A stretch of 64,000 nt of DNA from Aliarcobacter faecis (GCF_013201705.1 NZ_CP053837.1:1736001-1800000), one strand, 5' to 3'; numbered from the stretch's first letter, positions 1 through 9,280 are shown. The notes: generated from the letters alone by a model not told the origin. Made by a program: numbers and translations.

Positions 1-731
1 TTTAAATCAATATTAAGAACTGCTTTATTCTCTAAAAAAGTGCTATTAACTGAAGTATCAAAATTTATTTTTGAAGATAGTGTTTGATTAAACTCTTTAT
101 TTATTACCTCATTATTAAAAAACCCTTTCTCTATATTTGCTTTTAAATCTCCACTTATATTTTGTGATTTGAAATCCTTAATATTTGCTTCTATATTTAA
201 AATTCCTTTAGAGTATATTGGCTTATTTAATAAATTTAAAAACTCTTCAACTTTTAAATTTTTAGCATTTAACAAAATAGTATCTATTTTAAAATCATTT
301 AAAGTTATATTATAATTTGTCTCTCCACTTGCAAAATTAGAAACTCCATTTATTACAGAATTTTTTTCATCTCCTACAAAAGTTCCATTTGTAAAAAAAG
401 CACCTTTTAATTCAAAATTTATTAAATTTTTTAAGTTTTCAAGTTCATTAATTTTGATATCATATTTTAAATCAACTCTTTTTTTTAAAAGCTCAAAATC
501 ACCATTTACATTTATATAGGAGTTATCATCTATATTTGCATTAAAATCTAATGTTTTAAATGTAAGTTTTAGTTTTTCAACTTTTAGTTTCACTCTATCT
601 TGTTCACTATTTACTCTATTTTCAATATATGATGCAATTATTGAATTTCCATAATTTGTAAATAAAACTCCAAAGAGTAAAGATATAATTAGTAAAATTA
701 AGATCAAAAATATAATAAAAAACTTTTTCAT
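1..731 (-). CDS. AsmA-like membrane-anchored protein, 5' part only
   Basis: The gene begins at 731 (ATG) and runs off the left edge, so about 243 N-terminal residues are visible and no stop is seen. The protein starts MKKFF followed by one long hydrophobic helix (about residues 3-25), then a soluble region of short alternating beta-strands with repeated Asn/Asp-Lys-Leu patterns. One inner-membrane anchor plus a periplasmic repetitive beta-domain is the pattern of AsmA/TamB-like proteins, which work in lipid transport or envelope assembly. The family call is based on architecture, not on a diagnostic motif. It is transcribed away from atpE. Confidence 0.6.
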   Translation of the reverse strand, partial: MKKFFIIFLILILLIISLLFGVLFTNYGNSIIASYIENRVNSEQDRVKLKVEKLKLTFKTLDFNANIDDNSYINVNGDFELLKKRVDLKYDIKINELENLKNLINFELKGAFFTNGTFVGDEKNSVINGVSNFASGETNYNITLNDFKIDTILLNAKNLKVEEFLNLLNKPIYSKGILNIEANIKDFKSQNISGDLKANIEKGFFNNEVINKEFNQTLSSKINFDTSVNSTFLENKAVLNIDL

Positions 732-794
732 AAAACCCCTTTTCTTAAATAATTATGAAAATTATAACAAATAAAAAATAACAGTTTTATATTT

Positions 795-833
795 TTAGCT
801 AATTTTTAGCAAGATTTTTTTATAATCACAGCC
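795..833 (+). promoter_or_regulatory. Probable promoter of atpE
   Basis: A perfect TATAAT box lies at 821-826, after T-rich sequence with no recognisable -35, as is usual in Campylobacterota sigma-70 promoters. Transcription would start near 833 and leave a leader of roughly 65 nt. That leader has a 7-bp inverted repeat (CAAAGTA at 836-842, TACTTTG at 869-875) that could fold over the region before the gene. Confidence 0.6.
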
Positions 834-899
834 GTCAAAGTACTTAGTAGGGATACGCAAGCCGAATTTACTTTGAAAAAATTTATAAAAGGAAAAGAA

Positions 900-1211
900 A
901 TGAAAAAAATCGTTCTTTTAATGCTAGCTATTGCTGGTTTTGCATTTGCTGCTGATGAAGCAGTTGTTAATGAAACTTTAAAAGCTTACTCTGTAGTAGC
1001 TGCTGGTATCGGATTAGGTCTAGCTGCTCTTGGTGGTGCTATTGGTATGGGTAATACTGCAGCTGCAACTATTGCTGGAACTGCAAGAAACCCAGGATTA
1101 GGTGGAAAATTAATGACAACTATGTTCATTGCATTAGCGATGATCGAAGCACAAGTTATTTATGCACTTGTTGTTGCTATGATTGCATTATATGCAAACC
1201 CATTCCTATAA
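900..1211 (+). CDS. atpE: F0F1 ATP synthase subunit c
   Basis: Subunit c forms the proton-driven rotor ring of the F0 sector in the inner membrane. The 103-aa protein has an N-terminal hydrophobic leader ending AFA (typical of Campylobacterota AtpE), then two transmembrane helices. The first holds the Gly/Ala-rich packing motif (GLGLAALGGAIGMG), followed by the conserved polar loop RNPG and a second helix with the ion-binding Glu in MIEAQ. I chose the ATG at 900 because AAAGGAAAAG precedes it; an in-frame TTG at 873 would add nine residues but has no such site. The gene stands alone, away from other atp genes, which is common in this group, and is followed by a strong terminator. Confidence 0.97.
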   Translation: MKKIVLLMLAIAGFAFAADEAVVNETLKAYSVVAAGIGLGLAALGGAIGMGNTAAATIAGTARNPGLGGKLMTTMFIALAMIEAQVIYALVVAMIALYANPFL

Positions 1212-1247
1212 TAGTTAAATCACAAACAGATTTGATAAAACTATAAA

Positions 1248-1277
1248 GGTCGAGAAGTTTTCTTCTTGACCTTTTTT
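1248..1277 (+). terminator. Rho-independent terminator of atpE
   Basis: GGTCGAGAAG (1248-1257), loop TTTT, CTTCTTGACC (1262-1271): a 10-bp stem with one G-U pair, followed by six T. It lies between atpE and the tRNA-Leu 5' half. Confidence 0.9.
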
Positions 1278-1290
1278 CTTCTTAATTTTT

Positions 1291-1329
1291 GCGGCTGTGG
1301 TGGAACGGTAGACACGCTATCTTGAGGTG
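1291..1329 (+). pseudogene. 5' half of a tRNA-Leu(GAG) split by the integrative element
   Basis: These 39 bases form the 5' acceptor strand (GCGGCTG), D-arm, the 5' side of the anticodon stem (CTATC) and the anticodon loop TTGAGGT with anticodon GAG at 1324-1326. The sequence then turns into unrelated DNA. The missing 3' half is at 11193-11237; joining 1291-1329 to 11193-11237 gives an 84-nt tRNA-Leu with perfect acceptor pairing (GCGGCTG/CAGCCGC) and a CTATC/GGTAG anticodon stem. The host gene was therefore cut in the anticodon loop. Confidence 0.93.
1320..1329 (+). repeat. Left attachment core (attL)
   Basis: TCTTGAGGTG occurs here and again at 11183-11192 as a 10-bp direct repeat at the two ends of the element. 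It covers the tRNA anticodon loop. Nine of the ten bases (CTTGAGGTG) also occur in the element's own tRNA-Leu at 1392-1400. Confidence 0.88.
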
Positions 1330-1361
1330 ACTTTTAGGTTGTGGTGTTGAGTTATGATATT

Positions 1362-1445
1362 GCGGATATGGTGGAATGGTAGACACGTGGGCTTGAGGTG
1401 CTCATGAGAAAACTCGTGCTGGTTCAAATCCAGTTATCCGCACCA
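1362..1445 (+). tRNA. tRNA-Leu(GAG), carried by the element
   Basis: A complete 84-nt type II tRNA with encoded CCA. The acceptor stem GCGGATA/TATCCGC is perfect, and the D-arm is GTG...CAC. The anticodon stem is TGGGC/GCTCA around the loop TTGAGGT (GAG at 1395-1397). It has a long variable arm (TGAG AAAA CTCG type) and the T-arm GCTGG TTCAAAT CCAGT. It reads CUC/CUU leucine codons, like the host gene broken 33 bases upstream, but its stems differ, so it is not a simple duplicate. It lies inside the left junction in the same direction and could use the host promoter. Confidence 0.96.
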
Positions 1446-1820
1446 TTTTATTGGAACATCTAACTTAATCAATAAATTTTTAATGTAATTGCTACCTGTG
1501 ATTTTATAATATAACTTTTATAATTTTCAAAATCTTAATTTAATTTTTTATTGTCAAAATGTATCAATCTTGTTAGCTTTATTGCACACCTTATTACACA
1601 TATTTTTATTAATTTTATAATTTCAAATACCCAAAATTTTAAGTTTTTTTTAATATTACAATTACTAAAAAGATTTGCTTTTATATTAAAATATCTTAGT
1701 ATTTAAACTATTTACTAATACAAAAGCCCATAATATAGAATAAATTTTAAATTAAATATAGATAGATTATTACTATTAGTATTATCGATAAAATCTAAAA
1801 TGAAAAAATTTATTTTAAAC
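1446..1820. other. Intergenic region in the left end of the element
   Basis: About 375 bases of AT-rich DNA between the tRNA and the 3' end of the NACHT gene. No ORF was found. At 1583-1590 the sequence TGCACACC resembles two TGCACA motifs next to the right junction (11129 and 11139), so it may hold integrase arm sites. No terminator with a T-tract was recognised. Confidence 0.4.
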
Positions 1821-3782
1821 TTAAATATTAAAGGGATTTAAATATTCAAATAAAAGATTATACAAAGATTCTCTTTCTCTTTTTTCAAACTTATTCATCA
1901 AATTATAACACTCAAGAATCAAATTTTCATCTATTACTATTTTCAATTCTTTTAAAATAATAAATTTAATATATGGTTCTAGATTATTAAAAAATTCTTT
2001 ATTTTCATAATAATCATGTAAATACTTCTCTTCTTCTTTATTAAAATTTTTCCTTCCATCAGTAAGATTATGTGTATATTCTATTAATGCAAATTTTGAA
2101 AGTTCTTTTGGATTATTTTTTAAATTCTTAAATGAAAAATTTTTCCAACCAAAAAAATTAAATATTTCATTTCTATTTGCATAATTCAGATAAATTTCTA
2201 TTTTATTAGATAATTTTTCACCATATAAATTATAAATATTTTTCTTCATTTCATTAGAAAAAGATTCATCATTTTGCTTTAATTTTTCTATTAATGCATC
2301 ATTTATATGAATAACTTCTAAATTTTCAAAATCCCATATACTTTCAAGTTTATCAGATTTTGTAAGTATATTTTTTTCTTGATATGAATACATATTATAA
2401 TTTCTAAAAAAATCATTGTTCTTATTATCACCCGAAAGAAAATTTATTATTGTTTTAAGTCTTTCTTTTATGTCCGTATCATTAATTAATTCAATTTTAG
2501 TGAGAATTAAATCTTTTTCTCTGAAATTAAATTCTTGAATAATAATAATCAAATATTTTTCTTTTAAATATTTATTAGTTACAGAATTAATTTTGTTAAC
2601 AAGACCTTCAATACCAACATTTCTAATATTATGTATACTTATAAAATGACTTATTGTATTTGCAAATTTTTCATCAATATTTTCATCATTTTTAAGTAAA
2701 TTATCAAATAATTTAATAAGAAATTTTTCTTTAAAACTATTCCTTATTTCAAATCCTATTTTTATGAATGCTTTAAAAAAATATTTTTCTTGTTTATATG
2801 TATGAATTAATTTTTGAATAAAATTAAATATAAATTTATTTTTAGAATTAAAAATTAATATTTGATAAATATTAATTAGCAAATTCTCATCATTTTCTGA
2901 TTTAATTAACTCTTCAAATTTATCTAAAAAAGCATCTCTATATATGCTATAAACAATCTCACCAAAAATCTTTGAAAAAGATTGAATTAAACTTTTTTCA
3001 TCATGATTTTTTAAGATTAAACAATATTTATCTATAATTTCGGATTTTAAATCATTATTAATCTCTACATCATCAATTAATATCAATAATACAAGCTGTA
3101 AAAGTCTGTAAAATTCAGAGAAACAATCTTTAACATTCAAGATATCAGTAATGAAATTTGTTGCTTTTACTCTACCTGAAATTCCTTTATTTGATATTTT
3201 AATATTTGCAATAGCAAGTCTTAATACTTCACTCCATCTAGCATCAAAAACATAATTTTCTAGAGAAATCAAATTTAAATCCCACTTTGATTTTAATTCC
3301 AATGCAGCCAAATATTCCTCAAATGTCAAATGAACAAATCCATATAAATCACCTTCAATATCTTTTCTATAAAAAAATCCTGTATATTTTTCTAAAAATT
3401 CTTTAAATTCAACAAATTCCTTTTTTGCTAAAAGTAAATCTACTCCATTAACCTCTTGATAAAGTTTTATAAATTCTTCTTTAAACACATGTTCTTCAAT
3501 CAATCCTTTATTACTTCTTGAATGAATTTCAAATGCGATATGAGGTAATATTTCAAGTATTGTTCCCTTATCTTTAAACTTACTATTTTCTTGAAATCTA
3601 ACCCTAACCCAATTATCAAGAAATGTTTCTGTTGCTATGTCATACAATTCAACTCTTTTATTTGGTAATTTCTTTGATTGAAAAAATATCATTGCAATTA
3701 TTGTCATTAATAATGGATTTTTGGCAAATTTTATAACTGAATTATTTCTAGAAATTGATAAAAACAATTCCTCTGCTAATCT
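1821..3782 (-). pseudogene. C-terminal half of the NACHT ATPase (after an in-frame stop)
   Basis: This half follows the TAA of the N-terminal half in exactly the same frame (codons AGA TTA GCA GAG GAA at 3782-3768, then TTG at 3767), so the two were one protein of about 1118 aa. It begins with the helical region that normally follows a NACHT core (KNPLLMTIIAM near its start, ...FVHLTFEEYLAALEL about 170 residues later, typical of NLR-like proteins). It continues with about 450 residues of alpha-helical, HEAT/ARM-like sequence expected to act as sensor. A TTG or internal ATG could restart translation, but no well-spaced ribosome-binding site was seen. Probably not made unless the stop is read through. 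Confidence 0.8.
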
Positions 3783-5177
3783 TTAATATTTACTATGAAT
3801 TTCTTCAATTTCTAATTCTGTTATATCTTTTTTTACATTAATTTCATTGAAGGCAATCGCATTGTACCATTTACTAGAAAATTGTTTGATATCTTTTTGT
3901 GTGAAATCTAATAGTTCCGATTCTAAAAAATATCCATTTAAACTTGATTCTCTATATCCTATCAATCTTGATGTTACAATGTATCTGTTATAAGGATATC
4001 TTGCTTTTAAATCAATAATATTTTTAACTATTTTATTTCGAATTGAACTATCTGTAATTTCATCTAATCCATCTAAAAGAATTAACAAATTCGACTGTTC
4101 CAAATTTTCTATAATAACATTATGATATTGAGAATCCAAACTTATAATATATTCGAATAAATTCTTTTTATTACAATCATACCACTCTGCGTATTCAGAA
4201 ACTTTAATTAATATAGGAATGATATTGTTATAAGGCCAATCGGTTTCTCTATTATCTGCTATAAATCTTGTAATATATTTTAATAATGTAGATTTACCAG
4301 AACCAGGGTCTCCTAATATTACAAGAGCTCTATTATCTAAGATATTAATAATTGATTGTAATAAAGATAATGAATTATTTTCAGATTTTTCTTCATCAAA
4401 AATAATATCTTCTACAATATATGTTTCATCTTCTATATTATTTTTTAATTTATTTGAGTTAATTTTTAAAGGTATAAAAATATCAGTCAATTTCATGTAT
4501 ATATCTTTCCCTGATATTTTTGGAGAAAAACCTGCTAATTCCAAAAGTTCATATTTTCTAATCATAAATGAATCGAAATCTACTCTATTTTTCATATAAG
4601 AAGAATTATCTTTTAAATAGTTAGATACTAATAACTTTTGTATATTATCAAATCCAATTATTTTATCAGCTATAACATTAATCATTTTTGCTAAGTTGTC
4701 TATTTTAAGTGTTTCTTTAAGAATTATTGAAATAGCATCATTAGACGAAATATCTTTAAAAAATAATATTTCATAATGTTTCATTAAATTCTTGAAAGAA
4801 AAATAAACTATACTATTCTTATGAATTTTATTAAAATCCATTCCATATTCAATAAAAATAATTTCTAAAAATTCTTCTGAGATATTCTCATTTTGAATTA
4901 TATTAAAAAAATTCGTATTCTTTTGATTTGAAAAATTATTTATTACATTAAATAATTTTTCATCATCTTTTTTAATTTCAGCTATTAATTTTATATAATA
5001 ACTATTATCACGTAAAATTCCAACATTTTCATTTTTAAGTGCTTTAATAAAAGATTCTACAAATATTTTTTTTAGTGTCTTTTCATTATCTCTAAACAAA
5101 CTATTTAATTTATCTGTTGTTTTATTTGCAAATAAACTTACACTGTACGGTATAACAAAATATTCTAAAAATCCCAT
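3783..5177 (-). CDS. NACHT (NLR-like) ATPase, N-terminal half, cut by a stop
   Basis: Predicted STAND NTPase of the bacterial NACHT class, many members of which act in antiphage defence. Residues 1-270 are a helical N-terminal domain of unknown type. The NTPase core follows: Walker A GDPGSGKST (about 289-297), Walker B LLILLDGLDEI (about 364-374), and RYIVTSRLIGY (about 400), the usual Arg-bearing strand. The ORF stops with TAA at 3783-3785, well before the winged-helix and sensor parts, which continue in the same frame beyond. The ATG at 5177 has AAGGA upstream. It lies near attL, where element cargo is often placed. The truncated product would keep the ATPase site but lack the sensor. Confidence 0.85.
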   Translation of the reverse strand: MGFLEYFVIPYSVSLFANKTTDKLNSLFRDNEKTLKKIFVESFIKALKNENVGILRDNSYYIKLIAEIKKDDEKLFNVINNFSNQKNTNFFNIIQNENISEEFLEIIFIEYGMDFNKIHKNSIVYFSFKNLMKHYEILFFKDISSNDAISIILKETLKIDNLAKMINVIADKIIGFDNIQKLLVSNYLKDNSSYMKNRVDFDSFMIRKYELLELAGFSPKISGKDIYMKLTDIFIPLKINSNKLKNNIEDETYIVEDIIFDEEKSENNSLSLLQSIINILDNRALVILGDPGSGKSTLLKYITRFIADNRETDWPYNNIIPILIKVSEYAEWYDCNKKNLFEYIISLDSQYHNVIIENLEQSNLLILLDGLDEITDSSIRNKIVKNIIDLKARYPYNRYIVTSRLIGYRESSLNGYFLESELLDFTQKDIKQFSSKWYNAIAFNEINVKKDITELEIEEIHSKY

Positions 5178-5458
5178 AATTAAAATTCCTTTTCTTCATA
5201 ATGAATACATTTTATATAATTAAGTTAATAATATCAATATTATCCTATAAGAATCATTATTTTTAATGTTTTAAAATACAAATATTATTTGTTTGATCTG
5301 GCTACACGAAACAAGACATAGAAAAATACTATATTAAAATTAGTTTCAATCATTAAAGTGATATAATAAATAATATTTCAAAATGTAATATTTTAACTAC
5401 TTATTCAAATAATAGTATAAACTTCTCATATAAAAATTTATTATTCAAAAGGCTAGTT
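5178..5458. other. Divergent intergenic region
   Basis: About 280 bases between the divergently read NACHT gene and the 312-aa gene. It should contain both promoters, but no clear box stands out in this AT-rich DNA. No ORF was found. Confidence 0.35.
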
Positions 5459-6397
5459 ATGGCTAATAAAAGAATTGCTATAAGAATTGATAAAGAAATT
5501 TGGCAAGAATTTAAAAGAATTCTAAAAGTTGTATATAATGTAAATCATAATCTTTTTTTAGAAAATTTTATTTATTATAGTAATTTTCCAGAAATAGACA
5601 AAATCATTAAATTTAGAGGTGGAAATACATATATAAACAAATTATCAGAAGATAATACAACATGTCATATTACATTATGGAAATCTTATAAAGTTAAATA
5701 TTCTTTGGAAAATATATCATATTATTTAAGGGAAATTATTAATTTACTTGTAATAAATCCAGAATTATTTATTTATATTTTTGATATTACTGATTATCCT
5801 ATAGAATGGAATATGGATATTGATACACAAAATGAATTTATGCTCCCTTTTTCAATTCATAAAAACTCTATTTTTGAAATAAATAATTTATTATTAAAAG
5901 ATTTTGTATCTATCATAAATGATATAAATACATATAAAGAATTAATTCAAGAAGAATTAGATTATAGAAGATTTTCAAATTTTAGATTTGAGCAAATGAC
6001 CTATGAAAGATATAGTTATATTGAAAAGTTTAATAATTTATTAATAAATATACGTGTACAAATTAAATTGGATAAAGAAGATTATCACAATGAAAATTAC
6101 TCTAAAATTATTACTCTTTATTGCAAAAAATATGAACTAATTTTAATTTATATTTATAAATCAATTGTAATGAAACAAAAAAGAATTAGTAATAACTTAA
6201 CTAAAATAAGAAATGATATATTAAAAAAATACAAACGATGTATATCTCAAATTGATTATAAAATATCAATTGAAGAATTTATAATGCATATTTTATTCAA
6301 TGAATATGAACTAGCTAAATTTGCAATGACTGGAAATATAGAAATAAATCCAAAAAATATAAAGAAACTAAATAAAAATATAAATTTCTTAAAATAA
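5459..6397 (+). CDS. Unknown 312-aa protein of the element, possible ribbon-helix-helix N-terminus
   Basis: I do not recognise this protein. It starts MANKRIAIRIDKEIWQEFK, a short basic beta-strand followed by a helix, which resembles the start of ribbon-helix-helix DNA-binding proteins. The rest is Ile/Asn/Lys-rich and mostly helical, with no catalytic motif, signal peptide or membrane segment. The start has AAAGGC upstream. It is divergent from the NACHT gene and precedes the FtsK-like gene. It could be a regulator of the element, a partner of the NACHT protein, or a replication accessory; none can be chosen from sequence alone. Confidence 0.6.
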   Translation: MANKRIAIRIDKEIWQEFKRILKVVYNVNHNLFLENFIYYSNFPEIDKIIKFRGGNTYINKLSEDNTTCHITLWKSYKVKYSLENISYYLREIINLLVINPELFIYIFDITDYPIEWNMDIDTQNEFMLPFSIHKNSIFEINNLLLKDFVSIINDINTYKELIQEELDYRRFSNFRFEQMTYERYSYIEKFNNLLINIRVQIKLDKEDYHNENYSKIITLYCKKYELILIYIYKSIVMKQKRISNNLTKIRNDILKKYKRCISQIDYKISIEEFIMHILFNEYELAKFAMTGNIEINPKNIKKLNKNINFLK

Positions 6398-6564
6398 AGA
6401 AAAATTACCACCACTCCTAAAAATAGCTTTTATTTCAATTAAAATTCATTTGTAAAAAAAGCTATATTTTACCACATCCCTACATTATAAGCATTCTAAA
6501 GCCATTTACAAAAAAAACATATTCTCTTAAAATTTCAAAAATCAAAATAAAAAAGGAACAAAAA

Positions 6565-7887
6565 ATGGGAATTATAGATTATCTAATCAGAAATTGTTTA
6601 TTTAAGAGTATTGTATATACAAGTATATTTTTGGTATCAATAGGTCTAATCTTTTTAGATTATAGCAATTTAAAAAATATTCAAATTGATAGTTTATCTC
6701 AATATGTTAACTCAAATTCTATCTCTCAAAATTTAAATTTAGTTTTAGAATCTTTAATAAATGGATTTAAAAATAGTTATGTATTAACAATCTTTTTTCT
6801 CGGCCTAATATACATTAATTTTTATGCTTTTTTTAAAGCAATTATTTTTAGAAAAGAGATAAATTTACCATTTTCTTTGAGCTTTTATCAATCAGTTAAA
6901 AATTATTGGTGGCAAAAAAATTCTGTAAAAATTAGTCATGATAAATTTAATAAACTAAAAAATAATAAAATTTTTTATACAAATTCCGTTTCAATTGATA
7001 TTGAAAAGTATCAAAATTTGAAAGAAGAAATTATTCAATATTTAAAATTACCAGTTGATTATGAATTAGATGTAACTAGATATGGACAGAAAGGTGTTTT
7101 ATTAGAATTTTATAAATTACCAAAAATAATAAACTTTGACATTAAAGAACTTGAAAAAGGTAAATTATTTTATGGCTATTCTAAAAATGGTAAATATTCA
7201 TTACCTCTAAGTGAACAAACATCGGTTGTAGTTGCTGGTGAAAGCGGATCAAGTAAAAGCACATTTTTAAATGTATTGATGGCTTCTACTTTATATAACT
7301 TAGATTTAATTGAACATTTATATTTAATAGATCTCAAAGGAGTTGAGCTTGCCAGATATTCTAAATTAAACAAAATTTCATTTGTAAAAGATATTGATAA
7401 TGTTTTAAAAATAATTAAAGAATTAAATCAAATTATGAAAAAACGTTATGACTATATGATTGAAAAAGAACTTATAAAATTTGATGGCCCATACATTTAC
7501 TGTGTTATCGATGAAATAGGAACGATTAACACTCAAAATGATAAAAAAATAAAAGATGAAATATTTGCAAATTTAACTGAACTTCTACAAAAAGGACGTG
7601 CATCAAAAATAATATTTCTAATTTTTTCTCAGAAGATTGATTCTGTGAATATTCCTACAAATGTGCTAACTAATATTCAATCAAGTGTATTAATGAGAAC
7701 GGATAGTGATTTTAATATAAATAATACATGTGGCACAAAAGAGCAAGTAGCAAAAATCACAAAAGTAGATGCTGATTCATTTCCATTCGGACGAGCAATA
7801 GTAAAAAATGGAATTACTAGTGAAAAAATGTTAATACAAGTTCCGTTAATAGATTATTATGAATATAAAAAGATTGTTGAAATATAA
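6565..7887 (+). CDS. FtsK/SpoIIIE (TcpA)-like DNA translocase of the element
   Basis: A 440-aa membrane ATPase likely to pump or couple element DNA during transfer or replication. Two transmembrane helices lie near the N-terminus (about residues 14-32 and 74-92). The C-terminal half holds the FtsK-type core: Walker A-like GESGSSKST (about 226-234), the strand LYLIDLKGVELARY that matches the FtsK DPKGVEL signature, and Walker B YIYCVIDEIG. In Walker A the usual Gly before Lys is Ser, an unusual but perhaps tolerated change. AAGGA precedes the ATG. Neighbouring Rep, Xis and Int genes make a role in element transfer the best guess. An inovirus Zot/pI protein is less likely because of the FtsK signature. 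Confidence 0.78.
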   Translation: MGIIDYLIRNCLFKSIVYTSIFLVSIGLIFLDYSNLKNIQIDSLSQYVNSNSISQNLNLVLESLINGFKNSYVLTIFFLGLIYINFYAFFKAIIFRKEINLPFSLSFYQSVKNYWWQKNSVKISHDKFNKLKNNKIFYTNSVSIDIEKYQNLKEEIIQYLKLPVDYELDVTRYGQKGVLLEFYKLPKIINFDIKELEKGKLFYGYSKNGKYSLPLSEQTSVVVAGESGSSKSTFLNVLMASTLYNLDLIEHLYLIDLKGVELARYSKLNKISFVKDIDNVLKIIKELNQIMKKRYDYMIEKELIKFDGPYIYCVIDEIGTINTQNDKKIKDEIFANLTELLQKGRASKIIFLIFSQKIDSVNIPTNVLTNIQSSVLMRTDSDFNINNTCGTKEQVAKITKVDADSFPFGRAIVKNGITSEKMLIQVPLIDYYEYKKIVEI

Positions 7888-7893
7888 ATATTT

Positions 7894-7945
7894 AGTAAGA
7901 AAAAAGTGACTCTGTTGCTTTTTTCTTACTCTTGACTAATAGATA
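7894..7945 (+). other. Perfect 13-bp hairpin and TCTTGA-type site before rep: candidate double-strand origin
   Basis: AGTAAGAAAAAAG (7894-7906) pairs perfectly with CTTTTTTCTTACT (7918-7930) around an 11-nt loop. The 3' arm runs straight into CTTACTCTTGACTAAT. From memory, the nick site of pC194/phiX174-type rolling-circle origins contains CTTATCTTGATA, which is similar. Its place 40 bases before a Rep gene of the HUH type fits an origin. It could instead be the terminator of the FtsK-like gene, but no T-tract follows the second arm. Confidence 0.45.
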
Positions 7946-7969
7946 CAAAAAGTTCGCGAGGTTCAAAAA

Positions 7970-9237
7970 ATGAGTAAAAAAATAAAAAAAATGGCTAATT
8001 ACTATAAAGATGTTTTTAACAAAAAAATGAAAGTAAAAAATGCATATTTATCAAAATTAAGAATTAAAGATTTAGAGAAAAATGAATTAATAAACTTAAA
8101 TAATAATATTGAATATATGATAAAAATGATTATCTTTATCTTGTATTTAACTCTATTGGTTTACAGGAGAAATTTGAAAGTAATAATAATTATTGTACAT
8201 TATTCTTAACATTAACTCTTAATAGTCCTTTTCACCAATTTAAAGAAAATAGAAATAAAAAATTAATTAGAAATTATAAATATATAGAAGGTAATTCGAT
8301 AAATCTTGGATATAAAATATTAAATATATTTTTTAAATCTGTATATAAAGATTTTAAAGTTAATAATAAATTTGAAAAAATAGAGTTTATACGTGTTTTT
8401 GAAGCACATGCAGATTTTACACCTCATTTACATTCTTTAATTTATATAAAAAAAGAACACTTAAGTCTTTTTGAAAAATATTTAAAAAATAAAATCAAAA
8501 TGAATGAAAATATTGGTATTTATAAAATAGAGATAATTGAAAATATTACAAAAAGTTCCTCTTATATTCTAAAGTATGCTAAAAAGAGTTTTGATTTTAC
8601 AAATAATAATTTTAAAGTCTATTATGGTTGGCGACTTGCAAATAAAATTAGAGCTTATACTTTTACTAGACAATTTATTTCAAGAGACTTATTTAACAAA
8701 ATAAGTTTTCATTTTTCAAAGAATTTTGTATTTGATGAAGATTCATTTGATGTGTTTGAAACAAAAAATTTATATAAATTGATAAATAATTTTACTCAAC
8801 TCAATCAACAAATAATAAATACTGTAACTGGTGAAATAACTAAAAAAGAAAAAATATCTGATGAAGATGATATGTTCATTGTTAACCTTTCAAAAAATAG
8901 ACAAACTGTTGAGAATTGTGATAATCATAAAATAATTGAAATTCAAAAATACGTATTTAATTCTGAATTAAAATTTTTGATTCAAAAATTAAATAAATAC
9001 AATTTATATAATAACTTTAATTTTTTTATAGCTCAAGAATTATCTACTAATTGTTTTCAACTAAAAGAAATAACATTTAGATTTTATCTATTGATTTTTT
9101 TACAAACGTTAAAAAACAAAAAAAGATATATCTATAAATTTAATAACTTTCAAATATACAAAAAACATCATTCAAATTCAAAATTTGATTTAGTTTTTAA
9201 TAAAAAAGACTGGATAAGAACAAACTCCCTGCAATAG
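7970..9237 (+). pseudogene. HUH rolling-circle replication initiator, frameshifted
   Basis: Two overlapping frames make one Rep protein. The start (ATG 7970) reads about 50 Lys-rich residues. Near the A-run at 8122-8126 the sensible reading passes to the -1 frame, which is open from 8113 to the stop at 9237. That frame holds all three Rep motifs: motif 1 FLTLTLNS (8203-8226), the HUH motif PHLHSLIY with His codons at 8425 and 8431, and motif 3 YILKYAKK with the likely catalytic Tyr at 8563. The first start codon in the second frame is ATG 8500, after motifs 1 and 2, so no single ORF gives a working enzyme. One extra base in the A-run would repair it. Loss by mutation or an assembly error is likely. 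Confidence 0.8.
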
Positions 9238-9280
9238 TGCATAGTAACAATATATAAACTTATTTAAAAAGGATTAAATT

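Noticed and set aside
836-875. Riboswitch in the atpE leader
   Set aside because: Only one 7-bp inverted repeat with a 26-nt loop; no conserved riboswitch elements.
1266-1290. Promoter of the tRNA-Leu just after the atpE terminator
   Set aside because: TTGACC at 1266-1271 looks like a -35, but it lies in the terminator stem and a -10 at proper spacing would fall inside the tRNA. Readthrough or another signal is needed; not annotated.
6425-6475. Terminator between the 312-aa gene and the FtsK-like gene
   Set aside because: ATAGCTTTT and AAAAGCTAT can pair, but the loop is about 30 bases and there is no T-tract; in such AT-rich DNA this is weak.
8113-8130. Programmed -1 frameshift in rep
   Set aside because: The codons at the switch are ATA AAA ATG, not a strong X XXY YYZ slippery heptamer, and no clear stimulatory stem was seen just downstream. 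A mutation or base-call error is simpler.
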